64,000 nucleotides of DNA from Afipia sp. (GTDB lineage Bacteria > Pseudomonadota > Alphaproteobacteria > Rhizobiales > Xanthobacteraceae), in NCBI GenBank assembly GCA_016201045.1, contig JACQDM010000002.1:558001-622000 (forward strand), in the 5' to 3' direction. The position numbers and the translations under genes are program-made. This document shows, one piece after another, positions 16,674 to 25,560 of this stretch (the first letter of the stretch is position 1; every line of letters begins with the position of its first letter). Below the pieces are notes generated by a model that worked only from the letters and a program-made list of their open reading frames with translations, did no database searches and had not been told where the DNA came from.

Positions 16674-17876
16674 ATGACTCCGGGGGATGACGTCGATCAG
16701 GACGCGCTAGCCGCCCAATGGGAAGGCGCGCTGGACACCGAAGATCCTGCGGAGGCTGCAGCAGAAGCCGAAGCGAATGAACTTACCGAGACCATGGCCG
16801 AGCAGTGGGCCGCCATGGTCGACGACGGCAGCCGTTCGCTCGGCACCGGCAAGGCCGGCGGCGAGCGCGTTCTGTCGCAGGAAGAAATCGACAATCTGCT
16901 CGGCTTCAGCGACGGCGAAGTCAGCATCGACGAGCATTCCGGCATCCGCGCCATCATCGATTCCGCGATGGTGTCTTATGAGCGTCTGCCGATGCTCGAA
17001 ATCGTTTTCGACCGCCTCGTGCGGTTGATGACGACAAGCCTGCGCAACTTCACTTCCGACAATGTCGAAGTCTCGCTGGACCGCATCACCTCGGTGCGTT
17101 TCGGCGATTATCTCAATTCGATCCCGCTGCCTTGCGTTCTCTCTGTCTTCAAGGCTGAGGAGTGGGAAAACTTCGGCCTGTTCACTGTCGATTCGAACCT
17201 GATCTATTCGATCATCGACGTGCTGCTCGGCGGACGCCGCGGTCAGGCTTCGTTGCGCATCGAAGGCCGGCCTTACACCACCATCGAAACCAACCTCGTC
17301 AAGCGGCTCGTCGAAGTAGTGCTCGCGGATGCCGAGCAGGCGTTCCGGCCGCTTTCGCCCGTGACATTCAGCATCGACCGGCTTGAAACCAATCCGCGCT
17401 TTGCCGCGATCAGCCGTCCCGCGAACGCGGCGATCCTCGTGCGCCTGCGCATCGATATGGAAGATCGCGGCGGCAACATCGAACTGCTGCTGCCTTACGC
17501 CACCATCGAACCGATCCGCAACGTGCTGTTGCAGATGTTCATGGGTGAGAAGTTCGGCCGCGACCCGATCTGGGAGGGCCATCTGGCGACCGAAATCGCG
17601 CAGGCGGAAATCGCCGTCGATGCTGTGCTCTACGAATCGGAAATTCCGCTCAAGCAGCTGATGACTCTGAAAGTCGGCGACACGCTGCCGCTCGATATCC
17701 GTCCCGATGCGTTGGTCTCGGTGCGTTGCGGCGATGTCGTGCTGAGCGAGGGTCGGATGGGTAAAGTCGGCGACCGCGTCGCCATTCGCGTGATGAAACC
17801 GTTGCGAAAGCCGCAGACGTCTTTCGCGATGTTCGAAAAAGCCGACGAACAAACCAAATTGATGGAGGCACAATGA
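16674..17876 (+). CDS. fliM: Flagellar motor switch protein FliM
   Basis: FliM is the C-ring switch component that binds CheY-P. The 400-residue protein has an acidic N-terminal extension of about 60 residues, then VLSQEEIDNLLGF, the CheC-like domain with MLEIVFDRLVRLMTTSLRNFTSDNVEVSLDRITSVRFGDYLNSIPLPC, and a C-terminal SpoA domain (LKVGDTLPLDIRPDALVSVRCGDVVLSEGRMG). The stop overlaps the next start as ATGA, so the downstream gene is translationally coupled. Confidence 0.97.
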   Translation: MTPGDDVDQDALAAQWEGALDTEDPAEAAAEAEANELTETMAEQWAAMVDDGSRSLGTGKAGGERVLSQEEIDNLLGFSDGEVSIDEHSGIRAIIDSAMVSYERLPMLEIVFDRLVRLMTTSLRNFTSDNVEVSLDRITSVRFGDYLNSIPLPCVLSVFKAEEWENFGLFTVDSNLIYSIIDVLLGGRRGQASLRIEGRPYTTIETNLVKRLVEVVLADAEQAFRPLSPVTFSIDRLETNPRFAAISRPANAAILVRLRIDMEDRGGNIELLLPYATIEPIRNVLLQMFMGEKFGRDPIWEGHLATEIAQAEIAVDAVLYESEIPLKQLMTLKVGDTLPLDIRPDALVSVRCGDVVLSEGRMGKVGDRVAIRVMKPLRKPQTSFAMFEKADEQTKLMEAQ

Positions 17877-18313
17877 ATCACTCCCTTGGACTAGCGATCG
17901 AGAGTCTGGTCGCGGTGCTCATGTTGCTGACGATCGGCTACTGCGCGCTGCTGAACAAGCGTTTGAAGCTGTTGCGAAACGACGAGCAGTCGATGCGCGG
18001 AACGATTGCCGAACTCGTCACGGCCACCGAAATTGCTGAACGTGCGATCGGCGGGCTTAAAGTGACGGTTCGCGAATGCGACGAGAATCTTGGTAATCAG
18101 CTTCTCAATGGCGCTGAGCTCGCGGCGAAGTTGAAAAAGCAGGTGGCCGCAGGCGAAGAAATCCTGCACCGGCTGTCGCAGATCGCGCTCGCTGCGCGTC
18201 CGCATGAAGCGCCACCCGTCACGCAAGCGCCTCCGCGCGCGGATGCGAAGGCGGTTCTCGCTGCGGCACAGGCATTCTCGGATCGCCGACGGGATCACGG
18301 CCGCGCCGCATGA
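17873..18313 (+). CDS. DUF6468 membrane-anchored flagellar-cluster protein
   Basis: A 146-residue protein with an N-terminal transmembrane segment (LAIESLVAVLMLLTIGYCALL), then a coiled coil (NKRLKLLRNDEQSMRGTIAELVTATEIAERAI) and an Ala/Pro-rich C-terminus. It matches the DUF6468 proteins found between fliM and motE-like genes in alphaproteobacteria. Function is unknown. It overlaps fliM by ATGA upstream and motE by ATGA downstream, so all three are expected in fixed proportion, which suggests a role at the motor. Confidence 0.82.
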   Translation: MNHSLGLAIESLVAVLMLLTIGYCALLNKRLKLLRNDEQSMRGTIAELVTATEIAERAIGGLKVTVRECDENLGNQLLNGAELAAKLKKQVAAGEEILHRLSQIALAARPHEAPPVTQAPPRADAKAVLAAAQAFSDRRRDHGRAA

Positions 18314-19083
18314 TGAGCATTATCCGCGATATCCGGATCATTCCGATACTGCTGATCGCGATCAGTTGCCTGGTCGTGCTCAAAGTATCGGGCCTTGTTC
18401 TGGAAGGCGGATACATTTTCAGCGAAGACACGACGCAGAAGCCGAAATCCTGGGCACAGGAAACATTCAACTATCCATCATCCAGCAGGTCATCGGACGC
18501 ATCCGACATTACGGGCTCGGTGCAGGCCAAGCAGAAGGATGAAATGCCGGTGGTGAAGGCGCCCGAGGCGACGCAAACGCCGAATGCCAATGTCGTCTAC
18601 CCGGACCAGAGCCGGCCGGTCACGGCTTCAGAGCGGGCCGTACTTGAGCGATTGCAATCGCGCCGCCAGGAGATCGAAACACGCGCGCGTGAGGTCGATA
18701 TCCGCGAAAATCTCATCAAGGCCGCCGAAAAGCGGATGGAAGGCCGGATCGAGGAAATGAAGGCGACCGAGGCTCGCATTCAGACCGCGAGCCAGCAGAA
18801 GGACGACGCCGAGGCGCAACGGTTCAAGGGCATCGTGACCATGTACGAGAACATGAAACCGAAGGATGCCGCGAAAGTCTTCGACCGGCTGGAAATGACG
18901 GTGCTGTTCGAGATCGCTTCGCAGATCGCGCCGCGCAAGATGTCGGACATTCTGGGTCAGATGCAGCCGGAGGCGGCTGAGCGGCTGACCGTGGAATTGG
19001 CCCGCCGGGCCGGAGGCGATCCGTCGTCGTCGATGAACAATCTGCCCAAGATCGAAGGCAAGGCTCAACCCATTCGCAATTGA
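18310..19083 (+). CDS. motE: MotE-family protein (MgtE N-domain-like)
   Basis: A 257-residue protein with a transmembrane/signal segment (IIPILLIAISCLVVLKVSGLVL), a charged helical middle (ERLQSRRQEIETRAREVDIRE) and a C-terminal MgtE-N-like domain: MYENMKPKDAAKVFDRLEM, then IASQIAPRKMSDILGQMQPEAAERLTVELA. In Sinorhizobium meliloti MotE is a periplasmic chaperone specific for the motility protein MotC. Here it is coupled to DUF6468 and fliM upstream and is followed by a very large secreted protein, a plausible client. Confidence 0.85.
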   Translation: MMSIIRDIRIIPILLIAISCLVVLKVSGLVLEGGYIFSEDTTQKPKSWAQETFNYPSSSRSSDASDITGSVQAKQKDEMPVVKAPEATQTPNANVVYPDQSRPVTASERAVLERLQSRRQEIETRAREVDIRENLIKAAEKRMEGRIEEMKATEARIQTASQQKDDAEAQRFKGIVTMYENMKPKDAAKVFDRLEMTVLFEIASQIAPRKMSDILGQMQPEAAERLTVELARRAGGDPSSSMNNLPKIEGKAQPIRN

Positions 19084-19093
19084 GCGGTTGTGA

Positions 19094-19108
19094 TTAACAA
19101 GTCCTTAA
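19094..19108 (+). promoter_or_regulatory. Perfect CtrA-type full site before the 1192-aa gene
   Basis: TTAA (19094-19097), seven bases, TTAA (19105-19108): an exact TTAA-N7-TTAA match lying 56 bp upstream of the ATG at 19164 and directly after the motE stop. It implies that the large downstream gene has its own cell-cycle or flagellar promoter. Binding by CtrA is inferred from the motif and the cluster. Confidence 0.65.
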
Positions 19109-19163
19109 TCGGCCAATCCTAGATTGCCGCGAGAGGCCGGCGAAGGTCCGGACGGAAACACGA

Positions 19164-22100
19164 ATGTCCTGCACGGCTGCCCGCTCCGGAAAGGTTGACC
19201 GCGCCTTCGGTGCAAGAGCGGCCGCAATCGCACTGTCGCTTTTCACGGCTCTCTTACTCATATGCAGCCCAGCGACCGCCCAAGCTATCAAGGGCGAGGC
19301 TACGCTCACTGCACCAGGAAAATTCGCGCGGCTTGTTTTGAAATTCGAGCAGGATGTGCCGACCGAAGCAGTCGTTGCGGGCGGTATTCTCGTCATTCGC
19401 TTTAAGTCGCCGGTCGATGTTTCCGTCGACAAACTGTCCGAAGCGTTGCCGGATTATGTCGGTTCGGTCCGGCGCGATCCGGACGGCATGGCCATCCGCA
19501 TGGCTCTCGTTCGGAAGGTCAACGTCAATCTGATGACGGCTGGCGAACGGATCTTCCTCGATCTTCTGCCGGAGGGATGGGCTGGGTTGCCGCCGGGCCT
19601 GCCGCCGGAAGTCGTCAAAGAATTGTCGGACCGCGCGATTGCTGCAGAGCGCGCGTTGCGAGCGCAGAAAATCGCGGACGAAGCCCAAAAACGCCCGCCG
19701 GTTCGCGTTCGCGCATCGGTGCAACCGACATTCGTGCGCTATATCTTTGAGACACCCGACGGCGTTACGGTGTCGTCGTCACTCAACAGCGACAGCTTCA
19801 TTCTCTCGTTCAACTCCGCTCTGACGTTCGATCTGGCGGATGCCAAGATCGCAATGCCGTCGAACATCAAGTCGATCGAACAGAAAATCGAAGGCGAGGC
19901 ATCCAAAATCAATATCGCGCTGATCGGCGAGGTGGATGTCCACGCGTTCCGTGAAGATCGGAATTACGTCGTCGATATCGGATTTCAGCAGTCCGAGAAG
20001 CCGGCCGCGCAAATGAATATCCCGCAGATAGTAAAATCGCAGGCTGCGGCTTCGATGGAACCGCAAACCGCGCCAAGCCCCCCACCAACAGCGAAGGTGG
20101 CGGAGATCGTGCCGCCGACATCCGCGGACATTGCGCGCGAAGCCAAGGCGGACCCAGCTACGAAGCCTGCTACGGAAACGGAACAGAGGGTTCAGGAGCC
20201 GGCTCAGATGCCGCCTCCACCGGAGAAGAAAACCGAAATGCCGTCGGCTGTTACTGTATCGCCTTCGCCTGCCGTCAGCGCAGATGCGCCTTCGCCGAAC
20301 GCGGCGGTTGCAGTCGAAACGAAGCGCACCAGCGATGATTTCCGGCTGACTTTTCCGTTCAGGACTCCGGTGCCCGCCGCAGCGTTCCGCCGCGCCGATT
20401 CCATCTGGGTAGTTTTCGATACGGCCGAGACTTTCGATACCGGCGCTATCATGCGTGACGGATCGTCCATCGTTTCCGATGTGACCCAGTTCAATCTGTC
20501 CAAAGGCAGGGCTATCCGCATACGTCTGGCGCGACCGCAACTCGCCGCATTCAGCGCGGGTGAACGCGGATGGGTGCTGACGATTGCCGACAAGGTTCTG
20601 TCGCCGTCGCAGCCGCTCGTTGTCACCAGAAACGTCGCAGACCCGGCGCGTGCGAATGTCAGCATCGCCGTTGCCAATCCCGGACAGATTCATCGCCTCG
20701 AAGATCCGGACGCGGGAATTTCGCTTCTGGTCGTAACGGCGCCCGGCCCAGCAAGCGGACTGATGAAGCGGCAGAGCTTCGTCGAGTTTTCGCTACTTGA
20801 AACGATCCACGGTATCGTCGTCCAGCCGAATGCTGACGATCTCTCGATAGAACTGTCGACCGATAAGGCCATGCTCGGCCGCCCCGGCGGCCTGACGCTT
20901 TCGGCTGCGATGATGGCGCCGGAACGCGCGACTTCGATTGCGAAGCCTGTGTTCGACATTAACGAATGGCGCGAGGACCAGAAGGCCGACTTTATCGAAA
21001 GGCGCGACAGGCTGATGACGGCCGCTGCGCAATCGAGCGGCGAGCAACGAATGCCAGCTCATCTCGATCTCGCGCGCTTTTACATGGCGCGTGGTTTCTA
21101 TCCCGAGGCCAAAGGCATTCTCGATCTTGCGTTGTCCGAGGTGAAGCAGGGCAGCGAAGATCCGTCCGCATTGATCGTGCACGCTGTTGCAAGCACGCTG
21201 TTGGGGCATCCGGAACAGTCGCTAAAAGATCTTGCAAGCCCTGTGGTCGGCACAAACTTCGATTCTCAACTCTGGAAGGCGCTGGCTTTCGCCCGCATGG
21301 GGCGCTGGGCAGACGCGCGCGAGAAATTCAAGAATGTCGAATTCGCGCTGACATCGCAGCCGATTGATTTGCAGCGGATAGCAATTCTCGATGCGTTCCG
21401 GGCTTCGCTTGAGGTCAAGGATTATGCCGGCGCGACCAGCCGCAGCAACGATCTGGACGTTGTTGGCATTGCTCCGGAGCAAACTGCCGACGCGGCGGTG
21501 CTGCGCGGCCGCTTGGCGGAAGCACTCGGCCGCGAGAAGGATGCACTTCTGGAATATCAGACGGCTGCGGACTCAGCGGATCGCCCCGCTGCGGCGGAAG
21601 GAAAGATCTTGAGCGTATCTTTGCGGCAGAAACGCAACGAAATCGGAGACGATGACGCGCTGCGCGATCTGGAAACCGTATCGATTGTTTGGCGCGGCGA
21701 CGACATCGAGATCAAGAACCTGCAGCTCTTGTCGCGAGCCTATGCAAGCAAGGGCAAGTATGCCGATGCTTTGGCCGCATCTCGCACCGCGACCAAGCTC
21801 CAGCCAAATTCCGAGATTTCGCGCAAACTGCAGGACGAGGCATCCGCTTTGTTCGAGCAAATTTTCAACGGCACGAAAGGCGACGATCTGCCCCCGGTGG
21901 AAGCGCTCGGGCTGTTCTACGACTATCGCGAACTGACACCCATCGGCCGCCGCGGCGACGAAATGATCCGCAGGCTCGCCGACCGGCTCGTCGCCGTCGA
22001 TCTGCTCGACCAAGCCAGCGAGTTGCTGCAATATCAGGTCGATAAGCGTCTTGAAGGTGCCGCCCGTGCGCAGGTCGCAACGCGCCTTGCGATGATCTAT

Positions 22101-22742
22101 TTGATGAATCGCAAGCCGGATCGCGCAATCGCGGCGCTTCGCTCGACGCGGATTGCCGATCTTGCTGGCGAAGTGCGGCAACAGCGCCTGCTGCTTGAAG
22201 CGCGCGCACAAAGCGATATCGGTCGCTACGATCTCGCGCTCGACATCGTGTCCAATGTCACCGGCCGCGAAGCGATACGGTTGCGCTCCGACATCTATTG
22301 GGCGGCACGGCGCTGGCGCGAGTCCGCCGAACAGATCGAATTGCTCTACGGCAATCGCTGGAAGGATTTCCAGCCACTGACGCCGCCGGAAAAGAGCGAC
22401 ATCGTTCGCGCTGTGATCGGATATTCGCTGGCGGAGGATGCCATTGGCCTCGCGCGCTTCCGCGAAAAATATGCGCCGAAAATGGACGGCGAAGAGGATC
22501 GCGCGCCGTTCGATCTAGCGAGCAAGCCCGCCTCGGCGAATAGCGCCGATTTCGTGCGGATCGCAAAGATTGCCGCCAGCATCGATACGCTGGACGGCTT
22601 CCTGCGCGAAATGAAAACCCGTTTCCCGGACGCTGTGGCTCGGGCGAAACTGCCGCCCGAGATCAAGGCCGATCCGAATCCGACAGGATCATTGCCTGAG
22701 ATTGTCGGCCTGAAGACCGCGCCGAAGGCCGCGCGGCGCTGA
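19164..22742 (+). CDS. Large secreted AMIN-like/TPR protein in the flagellar cluster
   Basis: A 1192-residue protein of unknown function. It has an N-terminal signal peptide (ALSLFTALLLICSPATAQA, about residues 25-45), then three beta-rich stretches of AMIN-like character (about 45-140, 170-270 and 385-500, e.g. GGILVIRFKSPVDVSVDKL and SIWVVFDTAETFDTGA). A Pro/Ala/Glu-rich linker lies at about 290-385. From about 610 to the end there are helical hairpins of TPR type (MPAHLDLARFYMARGFYPEAK; LLSRAYASKGKYADALAASR). It should act in the periplasm. Neighbours are motE upstream and fliP downstream (convergent). The order suggests a motor- or ring-associated scaffold, perhaps the MotE client (MotC-like), though S. 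meliloti MotC is far shorter. Confidence 0.85.
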   Translation: MSCTAARSGKVDRAFGARAAAIALSLFTALLLICSPATAQAIKGEATLTAPGKFARLVLKFEQDVPTEAVVAGGILVIRFKSPVDVSVDKLSEALPDYVGSVRRDPDGMAIRMALVRKVNVNLMTAGERIFLDLLPEGWAGLPPGLPPEVVKELSDRAIAAERALRAQKIADEAQKRPPVRVRASVQPTFVRYIFETPDGVTVSSSLNSDSFILSFNSALTFDLADAKIAMPSNIKSIEQKIEGEASKINIALIGEVDVHAFREDRNYVVDIGFQQSEKPAAQMNIPQIVKSQAAASMEPQTAPSPPPTAKVAEIVPPTSADIAREAKADPATKPATETEQRVQEPAQMPPPPEKKTEMPSAVTVSPSPAVSADAPSPNAAVAVETKRTSDDFRLTFPFRTPVPAAAFRRADSIWVVFDTAETFDTGAIMRDGSSIVSDVTQFNLSKGRAIRIRLARPQLAAFSAGERGWVLTIADKVLSPSQPLVVTRNVADPARANVSIAVANPGQIHRLEDPDAGISLLVVTAPGPASGLMKRQSFVEFSLLETIHGIVVQPNADDLSIELSTDKAMLGRPGGLTLSAAMMAPERATSIAKPVFDINEWREDQKADFIERRDRLMTAAAQSSGEQRMPAHLDLARFYMARGFYPEAKGILDLALSEVKQGSEDPSALIVHAVASTLLGHPEQSLKDLASPVVGTNFDSQLWKALAFARMGRWADAREKFKNVEFALTSQPIDLQRIAILDAFRASLEVKDYAGATSRSNDLDVVGIAPEQTADAAVLRGRLAEALGREKDALLEYQTAADSADRPAAAEGKILSVSLRQKRNEIGDDDALRDLETVSIVWRGDDIEIKNLQLLSRAYASKGKYADALAASRTATKLQPNSEISRKLQDEASALFEQIFNGTKGDDLPPVEALGLFYDYRELTPIGRRGDEMIRRLADRLVAVDLLDQASELLQYQVDKRLEGAARAQVATRLAMIYLMNRKPDRAIAALRSTRIADLAGEVRQQRLLLEARAQSDIGRYDLALDIVSNVTGREAIRLRSDIYWAARRWRESAEQIELLYGNRWKDFQPLTPPEKSDIVRAVIGYSLAEDAIGLARFREKYAPKMDGEEDRAPFDLASKPASANSADFVRIAKIAASIDTLDGFLREMKTRFPDAVARAKLPPEIKADPNPTGSLPEIVGLKTAPKAARR

Positions 22743-22747
22743 CGCCG

Positions 22748-23503
22748 CTATCCGCCGCCGTAGCTCTGTACGAGGCTGCCCGCGACAAGCGACCAGCCGT
22801 CCACCAGCACAAAGAAAATCAGCTTGAACGGCAGCGACACCACGACCGGCGGCAGCATCATCATGCCCATCGACATCAGTACGGATGCAACGACGAGATC
22901 GATGATCAGAAACGGCAGAAACAGCAGGAAGCCGATCTCGAACGCGCGCTTCAGTTCAGAGATCATGAAGGCCGGAACGAGAATCCGGAGCGACATCTGG
23001 TCAGGCGTGGCCGGCGGCGGTTCGCCGGACAGATCCATGAACAGCTTGAGGTCCTTGTCCCGGACATTCTTCTGCATGAAACCGCGTAGCGGAACGACGC
23101 CGCGCTGGAAGGCCTGTTCGACGCTGATCTGATTGGCGACGAGCGGCTTGATGCCGTCGTCGTAGGATTTCTGCAGTACGGGCCCCATCACGAAGCCTGT
23201 CAGAAATAGCGCGAGCGCGATGATGACGGAATTCGGCGGGGCGGTTGCCGTGCCGAGCGCGGTGCGGAGCAACGACAACACAACCACGATGCGCGTGAAC
23301 GACGTCATCATGATCAGGATAGACGGTGCGATCGACAACACCGTCAGCAGCGCGATCAGCTGGATCGCGCGCTCGGTAACGCCGCCATTGCCCTGACCGA
23401 GATTGATACTGATGTCCTGCGCCGCAACCGGATCGGTTGCAGATACGGCGGCAAGGAGGACAAGAAGGAATAAAACTCTACGCGGTGTTTTGGCGCCGCT
23501 CAC
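22748..23503 (-). CDS. fliP: Flagellar type III export protein FliP
   Basis: FliP forms the export gate core with FliQ and FliR. The 251-residue protein has a signal peptide (VLFLLVLLAAVSATDPVAA), then QLIALLTVLSIAPSILIMMTSFTRIVVVLSLLRTALGTATAPPN, the most conserved part of FliP, and the C-terminal hydrophobic pair including MGMMMLPPVVVSLPFKL. The start is GTG at 23503, overlapping the fliO stop as GTGA, so expression is coupled to fliO. Confidence 0.97.
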   Translation of the reverse strand: MSGAKTPRRVLFLLVLLAAVSATDPVAAQDISINLGQGNGGVTERAIQLIALLTVLSIAPSILIMMTSFTRIVVVLSLLRTALGTATAPPNSVIIALALFLTGFVMGPVLQKSYDDGIKPLVANQISVEQAFQRGVVPLRGFMQKNVRDKDLKLFMDLSGEPPPATPDQMSLRILVPAFMISELKRAFEIGFLLFLPFLIIDLVVASVLMSMGMMMLPPVVVSLPFKLIFFVLVDGWSLVAGSLVQSYGGG

Positions 23504-24366
23504 GCAGGAGGCTTCGGACGGCCGAGCAGGCTCGCCATCTCGTCTTCAAGATTATCGAAGCCCGGCTTTGCGGCGGGTGCCGCAGCACGGGCCGTCGGGC
23601 GGCCTTGCGCAGGTGCTCCGACGCGATCCGCAGGATTTACCGCAGGCGCGCGCGTTTCGCCGCCATCGAGACGAAGTTCGGAACCGGGACGGCGCAGCGC
23701 GGCTTCAAGCCGTTGCGCCATGTCCGCGAGATTTTGATCGGCGGATGACGGCAAAGGATCGGGCTGACGCGCGGGGCGCGATGCAGCGGGCTTTGCGGGA
23801 ATGTCGGTTGCGCGCGGCATGCGCGGCATTGCGGGTTCAGCGCGTGGGGTCGCACGAGGCTCAACGCGTCCCATCGGCTCCGGCGTAAAACTTGGGGCTG
23901 CATCATAGTCGGCGATCGGCGGAGAAGGGCGGCGCAATTCGTCGGGATAGGGCGCGCGAGCGGCACGCGGCGGCTCCGGCATTGCGGGTTCTCGATGATC
24001 GAATGCGGCCGGCTCTTGCCACTCTGCGTCGGGAAGCGGTGCGACGCGTCCGGGCAATTCGGTGCCGGCGGGCGCGCGTTGCGGCGCCTGTTCGCGTTGA
24101 GGCGCACCGCGCACGATATTCGGCTCGACGACCACGTCGGTCGGCCCGCCGATCATGATGAGATGTTCGACATTGTCACGGCGGACCAGCACGAGACGGC
24201 GGCGGCCATCGACAGCGGCGGCATCGATCACGGCCAAACGCGGCATACGACCACGATTTGCGCCACTGACATTTCCAGAACTGAACTTACGAACCAGCCA
24301 CGCGGCGGCGCCAATCAGAACCAGCACGATCAGCAGGGCAACGAACACCAAAATCTTGTTATCCAT
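23500..24366 (-). CDS. fliO: FliO-like flagellar export assembly protein
   Basis: FliO assists assembly of the FliP ring. The 288-residue product has one N-terminal transmembrane segment (LVFVALLIVLVLIGAAAWLV) followed by a compact domain (RMPRLAVIDAAAVDGRRRLVLVRRDNVEHLIMIGGPTDVVVEPNI), which is the FliO fold, and then about 190 residues of Pro/Ala/Arg-rich low-complexity sequence. That tail is much longer than in enterobacterial FliO (about 120 aa) and is common in Rhizobiales. It overlaps fliP and diverges from flgB. Confidence 0.9.
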   Translation of the reverse strand: MDNKILVFVALLIVLVLIGAAAWLVRKFSSGNVSGANRGRMPRLAVIDAAAVDGRRRLVLVRRDNVEHLIMIGGPTDVVVEPNIVRGAPQREQAPQRAPAGTELPGRVAPLPDAEWQEPAAFDHREPAMPEPPRAARAPYPDELRRPSPPIADYDAAPSFTPEPMGRVEPRATPRAEPAMPRMPRATDIPAKPAASRPARQPDPLPSSADQNLADMAQRLEAALRRPGSELRLDGGETRAPAVNPADRVGAPAQGRPTARAAAPAAKPGFDNLEDEMASLLGRPKPPA

Positions 24367-24685
24367 TCCCAGTCCCCGTGCGACTACGCCACTTTATATG
24401 TCAGATTCGGCGCAGGCAGGTCGCGAAACCACAAACCGAAGCGAAATCAACGGAAAATGCCTGCCGACAGTTAACTTCAGAGGCCACGCTGCCGCCTGAA
24501 GACTTTATTAACCCATCATCGCCGGAGCCCAAAACGCTTCTTTCGCCCCGGCTTCAATGACTTGCCTCTTATCAGGCCCAACATGGCGAAAATGGGCCGT
24601 TTGCGGGCATTAACTCACTATTAACCATACACGCGGCAAATTCTGCCTACCGGCGCGCAAGTTCCGGCAACGCAGGACCGCCGTC
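24367..24685. promoter_or_regulatory. fliO/flgB divergent control region with perfect CtrA box
   Basis: A 319-bp gap with no gene. TTAA (24610-24613), seven bases, TTAACCAT (24621-24628) is an exact CtrA full site about 60-75 bp upstream of flgB. On the fliO side there are isolated TTAAC elements near 24471 and 24508 but no good full site. The flgBC-fliEQR-flhB series should be transcribed from here. Confidence 0.65.
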
Positions 24686-25096
24686 ATGGCCATCACCGAT
24701 CTTCCTATGCTGGCTGCGCTTCGTACCAAGATGCAGTGGCATCAGGAGCGGCAGCGGGTTCTGGCCGAGAATATCTCGAACTCCGACACACCGAACTTCA
24801 AGCCGCGCGATCTGGTCGAGCCAAAATTCGACAATGGCGGAATGGGTCCCGTCGCCGGCGGCATGGGCTCGCTCGGCATGGTGCGAACCAGCGCCAACCA
24901 CATTCAGGCAGCGGGTGCGAGCGACAACTTCACCTCGAGCAATCGCGGCGCGTATCAGACGCGTCCTGCGGGCAATTCGGTCAGCCTCGAAGATCAGATG
25001 GTGAAGGTCTCGGCGAACCAGATGGATTACGCGGCCGTGACGTCGCTCTACAGCCGCAGTCTCGGTCTCCTGAAGACCGCGATCGGCAAGCGATGA
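24686..25096 (+). CDS. flgB: Flagellar proximal rod protein FlgB
   Basis: FlgB is a proximal rod subunit. The 136-residue protein has the family N-terminus (LPMLAALRTKMQWHQERQRVLAENISNSDTPNFKPRDL) and the C-terminal VSLEDQMVKVSANQMDYAAVTSLYSRSLGLLKTAIGK. AGGA lies 8 bp before the ATG. It heads flgB-flgC-fliE-fliQ-fliR-flhB. Confidence 0.97.
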   Translation: MAITDLPMLAALRTKMQWHQERQRVLAENISNSDTPNFKPRDLVEPKFDNGGMGPVAGGMGSLGMVRTSANHIQAAGASDNFTSSNRGAYQTRPAGNSVSLEDQMVKVSANQMDYAAVTSLYSRSLGLLKTAIGKR

Positions 25097-25122
25097 CGGG
25101 CAGAAATTGAAGGAGTGAAATC

Positions 25123-25545
25123 ATGGCTGATGGAAGCGACTTCGGCAGATCGATGAACATCGCAACGTCCGGCTTGCGGGCGCAGGCGGGCCGCATGCGC
25201 GTGATCTCGGAGAACATCGCCAACGCGGATTCGACGGCGAAGACAGCCGGTGGCGATCCTTATCGCCGCAAGGTTCCGACGTTTTCGTCCGAGCTGGATC
25301 GCACGCTCGATGCGCAGGTGGTGACGCTGGGCAAGATCAAACCGGACAAATCCGATTTCCGCACCAAATATGAGCCGGGCAATCCGGCGGCGGATGCCAG
25401 CGGCAATGTCAAGTATCCGAACGTGAACTCGCTCGTCGAAATGACCGACATGCGCGATGCGCAGCGATCCTACGAAGCGAACCTCAACATCATTTCCGCC
25501 ACGCGCCGGATGATCCAGCGCACCCTCGACATTCTCAAGGCCTGA
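25123..25545 (+). CDS. flgC: Flagellar proximal rod protein FlgC
   Basis: FlgC is a rod subunit. The 140-residue protein starts FGRSMNIATSGLRAQAGRM-VISENIANADSTAKTAGGDPYRRKVP and ends with the rod/hook helix VEMTDMRDAQRSYEANLNIISATRRMIQRTLDILKA. GAAGGAG precedes the ATG. Length is the family norm. Confidence 0.98.
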   Translation: MADGSDFGRSMNIATSGLRAQAGRMRVISENIANADSTAKTAGGDPYRRKVPTFSSELDRTLDAQVVTLGKIKPDKSDFRTKYEPGNPAADASGNVKYPNVNSLVEMTDMRDAQRSYEANLNIISATRRMIQRTLDILKA

Positions 25546-25560
25546 CTTGGAGCCTGAATC

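Noticed and set aside
16707-17873. Long - strand open frame opposite fliM
   Set aside because: Shadow of fliM; composition typical of antisense frames.
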